Assembly: GCF_900109545.1 (NCBI RefSeq)
Contig: NZ_FOAP01000027.1
Span: 1-64,000, forward strand
Source: Stigmatella aurantiaca
GTDB taxonomy: Bacteria; Myxococcota; Myxococcia; Myxococcales; Myxococcaceae
Length of the DNA stretch: 64,000 nucleotides
Direction of reading: 5' to 3'
In this document: piece by piece, positions 16,855-25,490 of the stretch
How positions within the stretch are numbered: position 1 is the first letter of the stretch
Layout: each line of letters opens with the position of its first letter
Translations under genes and position numbers: made by a program
The notes under the pieces: model-generated
The model's input: the letters and a program-made list of their open reading frames with translations, nothing else
Database searches by the model: none
What the model was told of the DNA's origin: nothing

Positions 16855-17334
16855 ATGTCCCTGTTCGATGCCGTGAGCGCGGGTGAGCTGGCCCGCGTAC
16901 AAGCGCTGCTGGCCGAGGGCGAGGACCCCAACCTCCCGGGAGAGCGGGGCCGCACACCGCTCATGGTGGCGGGAGAAGCCGGGCATGTGGAGGTGGTCCG
17001 GGCGCTGCTGGCCGCGGGCGCCGAGCCCTTCCTCACGGATGAGCTGGGCGAGACGGCGCTGCTCATCGCCGCGGCCCACGGCCAGGCCGAGGTGTGTGAG
17101 CTGCTGCTGCCCCACGCGAGCGAGGATGACCGCGATCTGGCGCGGCGCCTGCTGAGAGACTGCGGCCGGCCCCCCGGGGAGCTGCCCCCGGCGCCCCCGG
17201 ACGAGGGCCCCGGGCCCAGCGACTCGCGCCGCAAGCTCGCCTCGGTGAGCGCCTACGTGGCGAACAAGCTGGGCGATGACGGGCCCACGAAGCGGCTGGC
17301 GCGCCTGTTCCGCTCGGAGAAGGGGCGCAAGTAG
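16855..17334 (+). CDS. Ankyrin repeat protein
   Basis: A 159-residue cytosolic protein. Residues about 2-95 hold two to three ankyrin repeats: FDAVSAGELARVQALLAEG, then RTPLMVAGEAGHVEVVRALL, then ETALLIAAAHGQAEVCELLL, each with the TPLxxA-G-x-xVV-LL pattern. The C-terminal 60 residues are Pro-rich then basic (RRKLASVSAYVANKLG and KRLARLFRSEKGRK). It probably mediates protein binding; the partner is unknown. A possible ribosome site, aaggaga, lies just before ATG 16855. The convergent reductase gene ends 7 bases away. Confidence 0.9.
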   Translation: MSLFDAVSAGELARVQALLAEGEDPNLPGERGRTPLMVAGEAGHVEVVRALLAAGAEPFLTDELGETALLIAAAHGQAEVCELLLPHASEDDRDLARRLLRDCGRPPGELPPAPPDEGPGPSDSRRKLASVSAYVANKLGDDGPTKRLARLFRSEKGRK

Positions 17335-17341
17335 CCCCGCG

Positions 17342-17866
17342 TCAGCGCAGCACCTGGTAGTGCAGCAGCACCACGCCCCCGCGGTACACCTTGGTGGAGA
17401 GTAGCTCCAGCCGCGAGGGCGCCTTCAGCACGGAGACGAGCGGGGTGCCCTCGCCCAGCAGCACGGGGTTGAGCTTGAGGAGCACCTCGTCGACGAGCCC
17501 CTCGGCGAACAGCCCCGAGGCGAGCTCCCCGCCGCCGCACAGCCAGAGATCCCTTCCCTCCTGCGCCTTCAGCGTCCGGACCGTGGCGGCGGGCTCGCCC
17601 GCGACGAGCTTCACCCGGGGGTGGGGGCTCTCCTTCAGCGTGCGCGAGAAGACGTAGCTGTCCAGGTGGGGATAGGGGTCGGCCACGCCCAGCTTCAGGC
17701 CCACCTCGTAGGTTTTGCGCCCCATCAGCACGGCGCCGTAGCCCTGCATCGCCTCGATGAACTCGGGGATGTGGCCGCCCTCGGTGGGGAAGAAGTCGAA
17801 GGACCCATCCCGCCGGGAGATGAGCCCATCGGCGGTGGTGGCCACATGGTACTTGAGCTTGCGCAT
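17342..17866 (-). CDS. Dihydrofolate reductase-family (RibD C-terminal-like) protein
   Basis: A 174-residue NADPH-binding reductase-like protein. It starts MRKLKYHVATTADGLISR and has the family marks GAVLMGRKTYE, YVFSRTL, and a glycine-rich LWLCGGGELASGLF loop followed by VDEVLLKLNPVLLGEGTPL. The family reduces pteridine or aminopyrimidine substrates; stand-alone copies like this have no fixed substrate. ATG 17866 was chosen because the conserved strand begins there; codons to 17902 precede it. It lies downstream of the EtfD-like gene on the same strand, but a strong terminator at 17940-17973 separates them, so it is probably transcribed on its own. Confidence 0.9.
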   Translation of the reverse strand: MRKLKYHVATTADGLISRRDGSFDFFPTEGGHIPEFIEAMQGYGAVLMGRKTYEVGLKLGVADPYPHLDSYVFSRTLKESPHPRVKLVAGEPAATVRTLKAQEGRDLWLCGGGELASGLFAEGLVDEVLLKLNPVLLGEGTPLVSVLKAPSRLELLSTKVYRGGVVLLHYQVLR

Positions 17867-17939
17867 CGGCTTCTCCAGGCACGGCGGGTGTGTGCCGCAC
17901 ACTGGCAGGGAGGGTGCCCTCCTGTCCCCGGAAACACGA

Positions 17940-17973
17940 AGGGCCCGGCGCTCCCTTCGAGCGGCCGGGCCCC
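17940..17973 (-). terminator. Intrinsic terminator after the EtfD-like gene
   Basis: GGGCCCGGC-GCTC pairs with GAGC-G-GCCGGGCCC around CCTTC, 27 bases past the stop codon at 18000. On the minus strand the stem is followed by TTCGTGTTTC. It is a stable stem with a moderately T-rich tail. Confidence 0.7.
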
Positions 17974-17999
17974 TGGAGTTTCTCAGCCTGCCCGCGCGG

Positions 18000-20159
18000 T
18001 TACTCGGGCTTGGGGCTCACCGTGGCGCTGGGCGACACCGTGGCGGGGCTTCGCCGGATCTCCATGGCGTCCGCCACCAGCTCGGTGATGTCCTTCACCT
18101 GGATGTTCTCCTCGCGGCCGGTGTCGTTCACCGCGTCCTTGAGCATCGTGGAGCAGAACGGGCACGCCACGGCCACCACGCCCGTGCCGCCCTTCTCCTT
18201 GTAGTCGCCCACCTGGCCCGGCTTCTTCTTGTCCGTGGCGTCCGGGTACGGCGTGGAGGCGTCCGTGGCGTGCTGCAGCGTGAGCGCCACCTCGTTGATG
18301 CGGTTGTGGTTGATGCGCGTGCCGATGTGCTCCTCCATCCACATGCGTCCGCCACCGGCGCCGCAGCAGAAGCCCTCGCGCTTGCTGCGCTGCATCTCCA
18401 CCACCTCCAGGCCCGGGATGGCCTTGAGCACCTCGCGCGGCGCGTCGTACACGCCGTTGTGGCGGCCCAGGTAGCAGGGGTCGTGGTAGGTGAGCTTCGA
18501 GTTCATCACCTGCGAGAGCTTGATGCGCTTCTCGTTCAGCAAGTCGTTGATGAGCTGCGTGTGGTTGATGACGCGGTAGTCCCCGCCGAACTCCGGGTAC
18601 TCGTTCTTGATGGTGTTGAAGCAGTGCGGGCACTGGGTGATGACCGCCTTCACCCCCAGCCCGTTCCACGTCTCCACGTTCGTCTTCGCCATCGTCTGGT
18701 ACAGGTACTCGTTGCCCATGCGGCGCGCGGACTCGCCGTTGCAGACTTCCTGCTTGGACAGCGTGGCGAAGCTCACCCCGGCCTCGCGCAGGATTTTCAC
18801 CAGCGCGCGGCTCACCTTCTTCTGCTTGTCGTCGTAGCTGCCCGCGCAGCCCACGAAGAACAGGTACTCGTACGGGCCGCCGCCGTCACCCCAGGTGGGC
18901 AGCGCCAGGTCCTCCGCCCACTCGTCGCGCCGGTCCTGGCCCAGGCCCCAGGGGTTGCCCTGGCGCTCGATGCCCTCGAAGACGCGCTGAATCTCCGGCG
19001 GGAACTCCGCCTTCACCTGCACCTGGTAGCGGCGCATGTCGATGAGGCGCGGGATGTTCTCGATGAACACCGGACAGGCCGTCTCGCACCAGCCGCAGCT
19101 CGTGCACGCCCACACCGTCTCGGCCTTCAGCGCGCTGCCGACGATTTCGGGCAGGGCCTCCTTCACGCCGTTGGGGCCATAGCCCTCTTCCACCCAGCGC
19201 TCGTGGTCCCAGATCCAGTGCTTGAGGTCCTGGTTGACGCCCTTGTGCGTGAGCGGCTTGCCGGTGATGTACGTGGGGCAGTGCGTCTGGCAGCGGCCGC
19301 ACTCGGTGCAGGAGTAGAGGTCCAGGCCCTGCTTCCAGGTGAGGTCCTTCACCGTGGCGGTGCCGAACTCCTCCTTCTCCAGGTTGGGCGTGCCCAGCTT
19401 GCCGTTGGCGTGGGTGCGCTGGAAGAAGACGTTGGGCAGGCCGGTGATGATGTGGAAGTGCTTGCCCAGGGGCAGGAAGTTCAGGAACGCCAGGATGATG
19501 GTCAGGTGGATCCAGAACCCGGCCAGACCCACCACGTGGGCCGCCGTGGGGCCGAGCGCGAACATGCCCAGGCCGAACACGCTCGTGGTGGGCTCCCACC
19601 ACACGAAGCCGCCGTCCTGGGCCACCATGTGGCTGCCGCCGAAGAGGAACTCCGTCACCATCAGCGCGCCGATGAAGCCCAGGATGAGGTAGGCCTCCCA
19701 CGAGGGCGTCACCCGGTCCGGCTTCACCTTGGCGCGGAAGAAGACGAAGTAGGCCACGCCCAGCACCGCCAGCGTCGCCACCACGTCCTTCACCAGCAGG
19801 TAGACCTTGTAGAGCCCGAGCAGCAGGGGCTGGCCGGCCCAGAACGGATCCGACAGGTTCGTGAGCACCTCCAGCGCGGTGGTGCTGAAGCCCATGGCGA
19901 ACAGCATCAGGGTGCGCACCGCCAGCACCATGAACGCCGCGTAGATGAAGATGTGCATCAAGCCCGGCGTGAACTCCTCCGGGTCCACCATGCGCTTCTG
20001 GCCCAGGCCGAAGCGCAGGAGCTGCATGGCGCGGAAGGGGATGTTGTCCAGCCGGTTCTCCCCCTTCATCGCGAGCAGGACGCCGGCACGGCCCGCCATG
20101 GTCATGACGAAGACGGAGAGAGCTACCGCGAGGAGCAAACCTGTGATGATGGGACTCAT
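18000..20159 (-). CDS. Membrane (Fe-S) oxidoreductase, EtfD/HdrD-like
   Basis: A 719-residue integral membrane protein. Residues 1-235 hold about six membrane helices like the gamma subunit of nitrate reductase, with His residues that could bind haem. Two 4Fe-4S motifs follow: CTECGRC...CP at 284-294 and CTSCGWC...CP at 352-362. Two cysteine-rich CCG domains then occur, the first around VGCAGSYDD/CPHC, the second HDPCYLGR...GFCCGAGGG. This order is that of EtfD-type proteins, which take electrons from electron-transfer flavoprotein during acyl-CoA oxidation and pass them to menaquinone. No etfAB genes are adjacent. ATG 20159 starts the first helix; upstream codons to 20258 do not look coding. 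Confidence 0.88.
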   Translation of the reverse strand: MSPIITGLLLAVALSVFVMTMAGRAGVLLAMKGENRLDNIPFRAMQLLRFGLGQKRMVDPEEFTPGLMHIFIYAAFMVLAVRTLMLFAMGFSTTALEVLTNLSDPFWAGQPLLLGLYKVYLLVKDVVATLAVLGVAYFVFFRAKVKPDRVTPSWEAYLILGFIGALMVTEFLFGGSHMVAQDGGFVWWEPTTSVFGLGMFALGPTAAHVVGLAGFWIHLTIILAFLNFLPLGKHFHIITGLPNVFFQRTHANGKLGTPNLEKEEFGTATVKDLTWKQGLDLYSCTECGRCQTHCPTYITGKPLTHKGVNQDLKHWIWDHERWVEEGYGPNGVKEALPEIVGSALKAETVWACTSCGWCETACPVFIENIPRLIDMRRYQVQVKAEFPPEIQRVFEGIERQGNPWGLGQDRRDEWAEDLALPTWGDGGGPYEYLFFVGCAGSYDDKQKKVSRALVKILREAGVSFATLSKQEVCNGESARRMGNEYLYQTMAKTNVETWNGLGVKAVITQCPHCFNTIKNEYPEFGGDYRVINHTQLINDLLNEKRIKLSQVMNSKLTYHDPCYLGRHNGVYDAPREVLKAIPGLEVVEMQRSKREGFCCGAGGGRMWMEEHIGTRINHNRINEVALTLQHATDASTPYPDATDKKKPGQVGDYKEKGGTGVVAVACPFCSTMLKDAVNDTGREENIQVKDITELVADAMEIRRSPATVSPSATVSPKPE

Positions 20160-20498
20160 GGGGTTCCAGTGTGCGCGAAGCCCGGGACAAGAGGGGACTT
20201 CCCGATGCCGCGAAGCGGCATAACGCCTCCAAGCTAACAGGGTTGATTCATGAATCAAGCGCCCCTTGCACCCGGTGTTCCGGGGCCGGCACGTGGGGGG
20301 CCCTGGTCCCCCGGAGCGGGGCTGTAAACCCGGGGCACCGGAGGGGATTCCCGGCGGGGAGGGGCGGTGGCGCCGCCCTTTGCTCTGGGGCAGGCGGCCA
20401 GGCAGCCCTGCCTCCCAGACCGTGGGAGGGGCAACGGTTTACAACGCGGGAGGCCATGCCCATCGTGGACGTAAATCGGTCAACGCGAGGGGTGCGGC
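20160..20498. other. Intergenic region with a widely spaced inverted repeat
   Basis: No gene is supported here. A short inverted repeat TGTAAACC (20323-20330) and GGTTTACA (20437-20444), 106 bases apart, brackets a GC-rich stretch. It lies between the start of the EtfD-like gene (minus strand) and a small acidic ORF (plus strand), so the two half-sites could be operators for a looping or spaced-site regulator. Only the repeat itself is directly seen. Confidence 0.4.
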
Positions 20499-20663
20499 AT
20501 GCGGCACGACGACACGTCATACATGGAAGATGTGGAGTGGGGGCGCGTGGTCCGGGATGACGAGGCCCCGGAAGATGGAGACCCGCAGGTGACCGTGAAC
20601 GCCGGGGGCCGGCAATGGGTCCACGGGGAAGAGGACTGGGGCGGCTGGAGCGCCGCCGAGTAG
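20499..20663 (+). CDS. Small acidic hypothetical protein (54 aa)
   Basis: An ATG-initiated 54-codon frame, preceded by gaggggtg about 7 bases upstream. The product is strongly acidic (many D and E, motif YMEDVEWGRVVRDDEAPEDG) and ends in EEDWGGWSAAE with several tryptophans. Its composition differs from random GC-rich frames, which give Arg/Ala/Pro/Gly, so it is probably a real small gene. No family is recognised. It stands alone between the EtfD-like and VWA genes. Confidence 0.5.
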   Translation: MRHDDTSYMEDVEWGRVVRDDEAPEDGDPQVTVNAGGRQWVHGEEDWGGWSAAE

Positions 20664-20946
20664 GGGCCTGCGCGAGAGCGGGGCCTGTGAGGGCATCCCC
20701 GGTGCCCTCGGGGTGGCTGTCGCGGCGCTGCTCTTGGAATGGGTGGCGGTCCGCTTTTTCGGGGCAGATCATCTCCTCACATCAACGGGGTTCTCTCCAT
20801 GGCCCGGGGATTTGGGGTGGGGTGATGGGTGGGACAGCTCAACGGCCCGGAAGGAAGGGCGTGGGCTGAAATGTCGGTGGCCACCTGCCCTCCGGGCCGG
20901 GAACGCGGCACAATGGCCCCCTTTCTCACCTTCGTAAGGAAGTTCG
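20664..20946. other. Intergenic region before the VWA gene
   Basis: I see no convincing gene or RNA here. The last bases before 20947 contain taaggaag, a plausible ribosome site for the VWA gene. Confidence 0.4.
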
Positions 20947-22191
20947 ATGAAGCAGATGGCCTGGGCGATGGAGCGGGACGGCGAGCAGGGCCGGGAAGTC
21001 CTCTTGCTGGTCTCCCTGGAGGCCGAGGAGAGCACCCCCCGTGCCCCCGTCGCCGTGAACCTCCTCATCGATCGCAGCGCGTCCATGCGCGGCGCCCCCC
21101 TGGTGGCCGCCATCGATGCGGCCCAGTCGCTCGTGGCCCAGGCCGGGCCGCGTGACTACATCGGCCTGCTCGCCTTCGATGGCGTCCCCGAGCAGCTCCT
21201 GCCCGTGCGCGCCATGGAGCCCGATGCCAAGACGGAGCTCTCCGAGCGGCTCTCCGCCCTGGAGACGGGCTCGGGCACCGCGCTCCACGAGGCCGTGGAG
21301 CTGGGCGCCTCCTCGCTTCACCGCGTCCTCATCCCCGGCGCGCGCCGCAAGCTCCTGCTGCTCACCGATGGCGAGCCCTCCGTGGGCCCCGCCGCCGTGG
21401 CCGACTTCAAGACGCTGGGCGCCAAGGTGGCCGACTCCAGCGTTACCCTCCACGCGCTCGGCCTGGGCCGCCACTACATCCCGGAGATTCTCGAGGCGCT
21501 CAGCGCCCCGTCCGGCACCGGGTTTGCCCACGCGGATGACGCCGAGGCGCTGCCCACCACCGTGGCCGGCATGGTGACCGAGCTCTTCGGCGAGGTGGCC
21601 TCGGATGCGCGCATCCACGTGCTGCCCACGGGCTTCTCCGAGCTGCGCTGCCGCCACCGCTACTCCACGCGCCTGGAGGGCGATGCCATGAGCGTGCTGC
21701 TCGGGGCCGTGTCCCAGGCCTGTCTGCGCCGTGCCCTCTTCACCGGGCGCCTGGCGGGGGCCGACTGGAACTTCAGCCTGACCGCCTCCTATGTGGAGAA
21801 CGGCGATACGCGCAGGCCCTCCATCCCCCTGATTCGCGTCGCCTCCGACAGCGTGCAGGGGCGGCGCGTGAGCGCGGTGAACACGGAGTTGGACCTGGTG
21901 GCCGCCGAGGGGGCGGCCTGGAAGTCGCTCTCCCGGCGCGATGTGGAGGCCGCCGGGCGGGCCCTCGCCCAGGCCGAGTCCGCCCTGCGGGAGCTGGTCC
22001 GGCTTAACGTGGAGGACGTGCCCGCCCGCCGCCACCTGGAGCGGCTGGCCGACCTGCGCCTGGCCGTGGAGCGCCGCGTGGCGGAGCTGCCCGCGCTCCT
22101 GGTGCGCCGCGCCAAGGCCGAGGGCGCCCGGACCTCCGTCAGTCAGGTCATGCGCCTGCCCGCCGCCTCCAAGAAGAAGGTGGAGCACTGA
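20947..22191 (+). CDS. VWA domain-containing protein
   Basis: A 414-residue protein with a von Willebrand A domain at about residues 33-200. The metal site DRSAS (residues 42-46) matches D-x-S-x-S, with the later Thr/Asp partners in TGSGTAL and LLTDGEPS. The region after 220 is a beta domain followed by a helical tail (residues about 310-400, EAAGRALAQAESALRELVRL) ending in Lys-rich SKKKVEH. There is no signal peptide, so it is probably cytosolic. VWA proteins bind partner proteins through the metal ion. It lies 142 bases before the DsbD-like gene on the same strand but likely has its own transcript. Confidence 0.9.
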   Translation: MKQMAWAMERDGEQGREVLLLVSLEAEESTPRAPVAVNLLIDRSASMRGAPLVAAIDAAQSLVAQAGPRDYIGLLAFDGVPEQLLPVRAMEPDAKTELSERLSALETGSGTALHEAVELGASSLHRVLIPGARRKLLLLTDGEPSVGPAAVADFKTLGAKVADSSVTLHALGLGRHYIPEILEALSAPSGTGFAHADDAEALPTTVAGMVTELFGEVASDARIHVLPTGFSELRCRHRYSTRLEGDAMSVLLGAVSQACLRRALFTGRLAGADWNFSLTASYVENGDTRRPSIPLIRVASDSVQGRRVSAVNTELDLVAAEGAAWKSLSRRDVEAAGRALAQAESALRELVRLNVEDVPARRHLERLADLRLAVERRVAELPALLVRRAKAEGARTSVSQVMRLPAASKKKVEH

Positions 22192-22333
22192 GGCGCCCGC
22201 CGTTCCGCCGCGCCTGAAACTCCGCGCCCACAGCCGTCACCACTGTCATGAGGAATGCCCGCCCGCTTGCCGGGGTTGATGAGGGCCTCACTCCAGGTGG
22301 CATGCAGCACGCGGTTGGATTAACGGGAGGCGC

Positions 22334-24577
22334 ATGACGCGGCGGTGTCGAGCGATGTGGGCTGGGGTGCTCCTGTGGGCAGGCAGCGCGGTGGCGTGGG
22401 CGGAGCTGCCCGCCTCGGCCGTGCGCAGCGGTGCGCCCGACGAGGGGGAGCCCCGGGTCGAGGCGGCGCTGCTGGTGGATGCCACCCAGGTGAAGCCGGG
22501 GGACGCGTTCCGGGTGGGCGTGCGGTTCCGGATGGACCCGGACTGGCACATCTACTGGAAGAACCCCGGGGACTCGGGGCTGTCCACCGAGGTGTCGTGG
22601 GACACGCCGGGCACCACCGTGGGCGAGCTGCGCTGGCCCTTCCCCGCCACCTTCCGCACCCCGGACAACTTCATCGTCACCCATGGCTACCACCACGAGG
22701 TGATTCTCTTCGCGGAGGCGCGCGCCTCGGCCCAGGCCGAGGGGGCCCTCACGCTGTCGGCCGCGGTGGATGCGCTGGTGTGCGCCGAGCGGTGCATCCC
22801 CGCGGAGATGGTGCTCACCCGCTCGGTGCCCGTGGGGCCCGAGACGCTGCGGGACGTGGAGGCCACGGCCGCCTTCGATGCCTTCCAGGCCCAGGTGCCG
22901 CTCGGGGAGGAGGCCGCGGTCCACACCGCCTCGCTCACCCTGGATGCGCCCACGCTTCAGGCCGGGCAGCCCTTCACGGGCACCCTCACCGTGGCGGCGC
23001 GCGAGGGGCAGCCGCCCGTGCCCGGCGTGGAGGGGGACTTCTTCGTGTCCGATCGCCTGCCGGGAATCGCCAAGGTGGCCCTCACGCAGCAGGCCCCGGG
23101 CCGCTACCGCCTGGAGGGCAAGGCCGAGCCGGGTGAGCCGCCCGCCGAGGCCCCCCGGCTCAAGGGCGTGCTGCGGCTGGGCACCGCCCAGGCGGGATTC
23201 CAGTCCCTGGAGGTGAACCTGGCGATGGCGCCCATGGTGCCCGCCCCGCCGGAGGCCGTGGCCGCGGCGCCCGCGCCCGCGCCTGCCTTCCCGAAGCCGG
23301 GGGCCGCCTCGGTGGCGGCCGCGCCGGCCGAGTCCCCGCTGTCCCTGGGCGTGGCGCTGCTGTTCGCCTTCCTGGGCGGCGCCATCCTCAACCTCATGCC
23401 GTGCGTCTTCCCGGTGCTGGCGCTCAAGGCATATGGCTTCACGCGCCTGGTCCAGGAGGACCGCCGGCACGTGGGCATGCACGCCCTGGCGTACACGGGC
23501 GGCATCGTCGGGTCGATGGGCGTGCTGGCCGCGGTGGTGCTGGCGGTGCGCGCCGGCGGGGCGAGCGTGGGCTGGGGCTTCCAGTTCCAGGAGCCGCTCT
23601 TCGTCGCCGGGGTGAGCGCGGTGCTGGTGGCGTTCGCGCTCAACCTCTTTGGCGTCTACCACCTGGGCGCGGATGGCACGGCCATCGCGGGCAAGGTGGA
23701 TGCCACGAGCGGCCTGGCGCGCAGCGCGGGCGAGGGCATGCTGGCGGTGGTGCTCGCCACGCCGTGCTCGGCGCCCCTCCTGGGCACGGCGGTGGGCTTT
23801 GCCTTCGCGGCGGGGCCGCTCACGGTGGTGGCCACCTTCGTCGCGCTGGGGCTCGGGCTGGCGCTGCCCTTCTGCGTGCTGGTGATGGTGCCGGGGCTGG
23901 CCAAGCGGCTGCCGAAGCCGGGCGCGTGGATGGAGGTGGGCAAGCAGCTCCTGGGCTTCGCGCTGCTGGGCACCACGGTGTGGCTCCTGTGGGTGATGGG
24001 GGGCCTTGCCGGGGTGGACGGCATGGCGCGGCTGCTCGCGTTCCTCGTGGCGGTGGCCCTGGGCGCGTGGCTGTATGGGCGCTCGCAGGCCACGGAAGGC
24101 ACGTGGAAGTGGGTGGGGCGCGGCGTGGCGCTGGCGCTGCTGCTGGGCATGGGCGGCTTCGCGCTGCGCTTCGAGGAGGCGGCCGCCGGGCGCCAGGCCT
24201 CCACCACGGCGCATGCGCAGCCCTGGGAGGAGGCCGCGGTGGCCTCGGCGCTCCAGGCCGGCCAGCCCGTCTTCATCGACTTCACCGCCGACTGGTGCCT
24301 CACCTGCAAGTTCAACGAGCGCACGGTGCTGGCGCGCGAGGACGTGCGCGCCGCCTTCGCGCGGCACCAGGTGGCCTTCTTCGTGGCGGACTGGACGCGG
24401 CGGGATGCGCGCATCTCGGCCCAGCTGGCCGCGCATGGCCGGGCCGGCGTGCCCATGTATCTGGTCATCAGCCCCTCGGCGCCGGCGCAGCCGGAGGTTC
24501 TTCCGGAATTGCTCACGCAGGACCTTGTTATCCAGGCCGTGGAGCGTGCGGCCGGACACCGCCGTGATGCGACATGA
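22334..24577 (+). CDS. DsbD/ScsB-like membrane thiol-disulfide reductase
   Basis: A 747-residue three-part redox protein. After a signal peptide (residues 1-23), a periplasmic beta domain (to about 300) has paired cysteines in LVCAERC (150 and 154). An eight-helix membrane domain follows at about 335-610, with the key cysteines in NLMPCVFPV (357) and ATPCSAP (478). A C-terminal thioredoxin domain carries DWCLTCK (655 and 658). This is the order of DsbD/ScsB, which carry electrons from cytosolic thioredoxin to periplasmic thiols. The secreted redoxin gene 77 bases downstream is a likely electron acceptor. ATG 22334 follows gggaggcgc. Confidence 0.92.
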   Translation: MTRRCRAMWAGVLLWAGSAVAWAELPASAVRSGAPDEGEPRVEAALLVDATQVKPGDAFRVGVRFRMDPDWHIYWKNPGDSGLSTEVSWDTPGTTVGELRWPFPATFRTPDNFIVTHGYHHEVILFAEARASAQAEGALTLSAAVDALVCAERCIPAEMVLTRSVPVGPETLRDVEATAAFDAFQAQVPLGEEAAVHTASLTLDAPTLQAGQPFTGTLTVAAREGQPPVPGVEGDFFVSDRLPGIAKVALTQQAPGRYRLEGKAEPGEPPAEAPRLKGVLRLGTAQAGFQSLEVNLAMAPMVPAPPEAVAAAPAPAPAFPKPGAASVAAAPAESPLSLGVALLFAFLGGAILNLMPCVFPVLALKAYGFTRLVQEDRRHVGMHALAYTGGIVGSMGVLAAVVLAVRAGGASVGWGFQFQEPLFVAGVSAVLVAFALNLFGVYHLGADGTAIAGKVDATSGLARSAGEGMLAVVLATPCSAPLLGTAVGFAFAAGPLTVVATFVALGLGLALPFCVLVMVPGLAKRLPKPGAWMEVGKQLLGFALLGTTVWLLWVMGGLAGVDGMARLLAFLVAVALGAWLYGRSQATEGTWKWVGRGVALALLLGMGGFALRFEEAAAGRQASTTAHAQPWEEAAVASALQAGQPVFIDFTADWCLTCKFNERTVLAREDVRAAFARHQVAFFVADWTRRDARISAQLAAHGRAGVPMYLVISPSAPAQPEVLPELLTQDLVIQAVERAAGHRRDAT

Positions 24578-24654
24578 GGGTGGCTGGCGCCGCCAGGCCT
24601 CCCCACCTTTGACACCCGAGCCTCGAAGCCCAAGCATCCTAAGGAGATGAAGCC

Positions 24655-25245
24655 ATGAAGCGTGCCCTCACTGCGTTCGCGCTCACCACCGCCCTCGGTC
24701 TGGCCGCCCCCGCCCTGGCCGCCGACACCGTGGAGGTGGGCAAGCCCGCCCCCGACTTCAAGCTGAAGGACGAGGCCGGCAAGGAGCACTCGCTGTCCCA
24801 GTACAAGGGCAAGCTGGTGGTGCTCGAGTGGACCAACCCCGGCTGCCCCTTCGTCCAGCGCCACTACAGCGCCAACACCATGGAGACCACCCTGAAGGGC
24901 TATGACGCCAACAAGGTGGTGTGGCTGGCGGTGGACTCCACCTCCAGCAACACGGCGGACAAGTCCGCCTCCTGGAAGAAGACCGAGGGCTTCACCTACC
25001 CGGTCCTCCTGGACACCGACGGCAAGGTGGGCCACGCCTACAACGCGAAGACCACCCCGCACATGTACGTCATCGATGAGAAGGGCGTGCTGCGCTACGC
25101 GGGCGCCATCGACGATGACCCGCGCGGCAAGAAGGACACGGACGTGAACTACGTGAAGACGGCGCTGGATGCGCTCACCACGGGCAAGGCCGTGCCGACC
25201 GCCACCTCCGAGCCGTACGGCTGCACCGTGAAGTACAAGAGCTGA
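24655..25245 (+). CDS. Secreted AhpC/TSA-family redoxin
   Basis: A 196-residue exported thioredoxin-fold protein. The signal peptide ends near ALAADT (residues 1-23). The redoxin domain starts at VGKPAPDFKLKDEAGK and has a single active-site cysteine in TNPGCPFVQRHY (Cys64), with a second conserved cysteine at the end in YGCTVKY (Cys191). This NPxCPFV...GC-VKY pattern marks a recognisable subgroup of peroxiredoxin-like proteins. It probably uses electrons delivered by the DsbD-like protein encoded just upstream to reduce a peroxide or disulfide. An aaggag site precedes ATG 24655. An intrinsic terminator follows. Confidence 0.92.
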   Translation: MKRALTAFALTTALGLAAPALAADTVEVGKPAPDFKLKDEAGKEHSLSQYKGKLVVLEWTNPGCPFVQRHYSANTMETTLKGYDANKVVWLAVDSTSSNTADKSASWKKTEGFTYPVLLDTDGKVGHAYNAKTTPHMYVIDEKGVLRYAGAIDDDPRGKKDTDVNYVKTALDALTTGKAVPTATSEPYGCTVKYKS

Positions 25246-25278
25246 GCGGCCGTCTCCCGGTGTTCAGGGGCCTGTAAC

Positions 25279-25327
25279 GGCGCGTGTCTGGCTTCGCACG
25301 GGTTTCCAGACGCGCGGCCCGTTTTCT
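25279..25327 (+). terminator. Intrinsic terminator after the DsbD-redoxin operon
   Basis: GCGCGTGTCTGG (25280-25291) pairs, with a two-base bulge, with CCAGACGCGC (25306-25315), followed by GGCCCGTTTTC. It lies 34 bases after the redoxin stop codon. Confidence 0.6.
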
Positions 25328-25490
25328 CAGCGGGTAGGAAAGACCCAGGCGGGAGGGCCAGCCCCTCGGCAGTCTGCCTGTTTCGCAAGGGCGCGGAACT
25401 TCACGTTCATTTGTGAATCTTTTATATCTCGGGGCTCGTATCTGCCGAGGCGACGCTGTTCTCCGTGCCGTCGTTCGAAGGATTGCCCCT

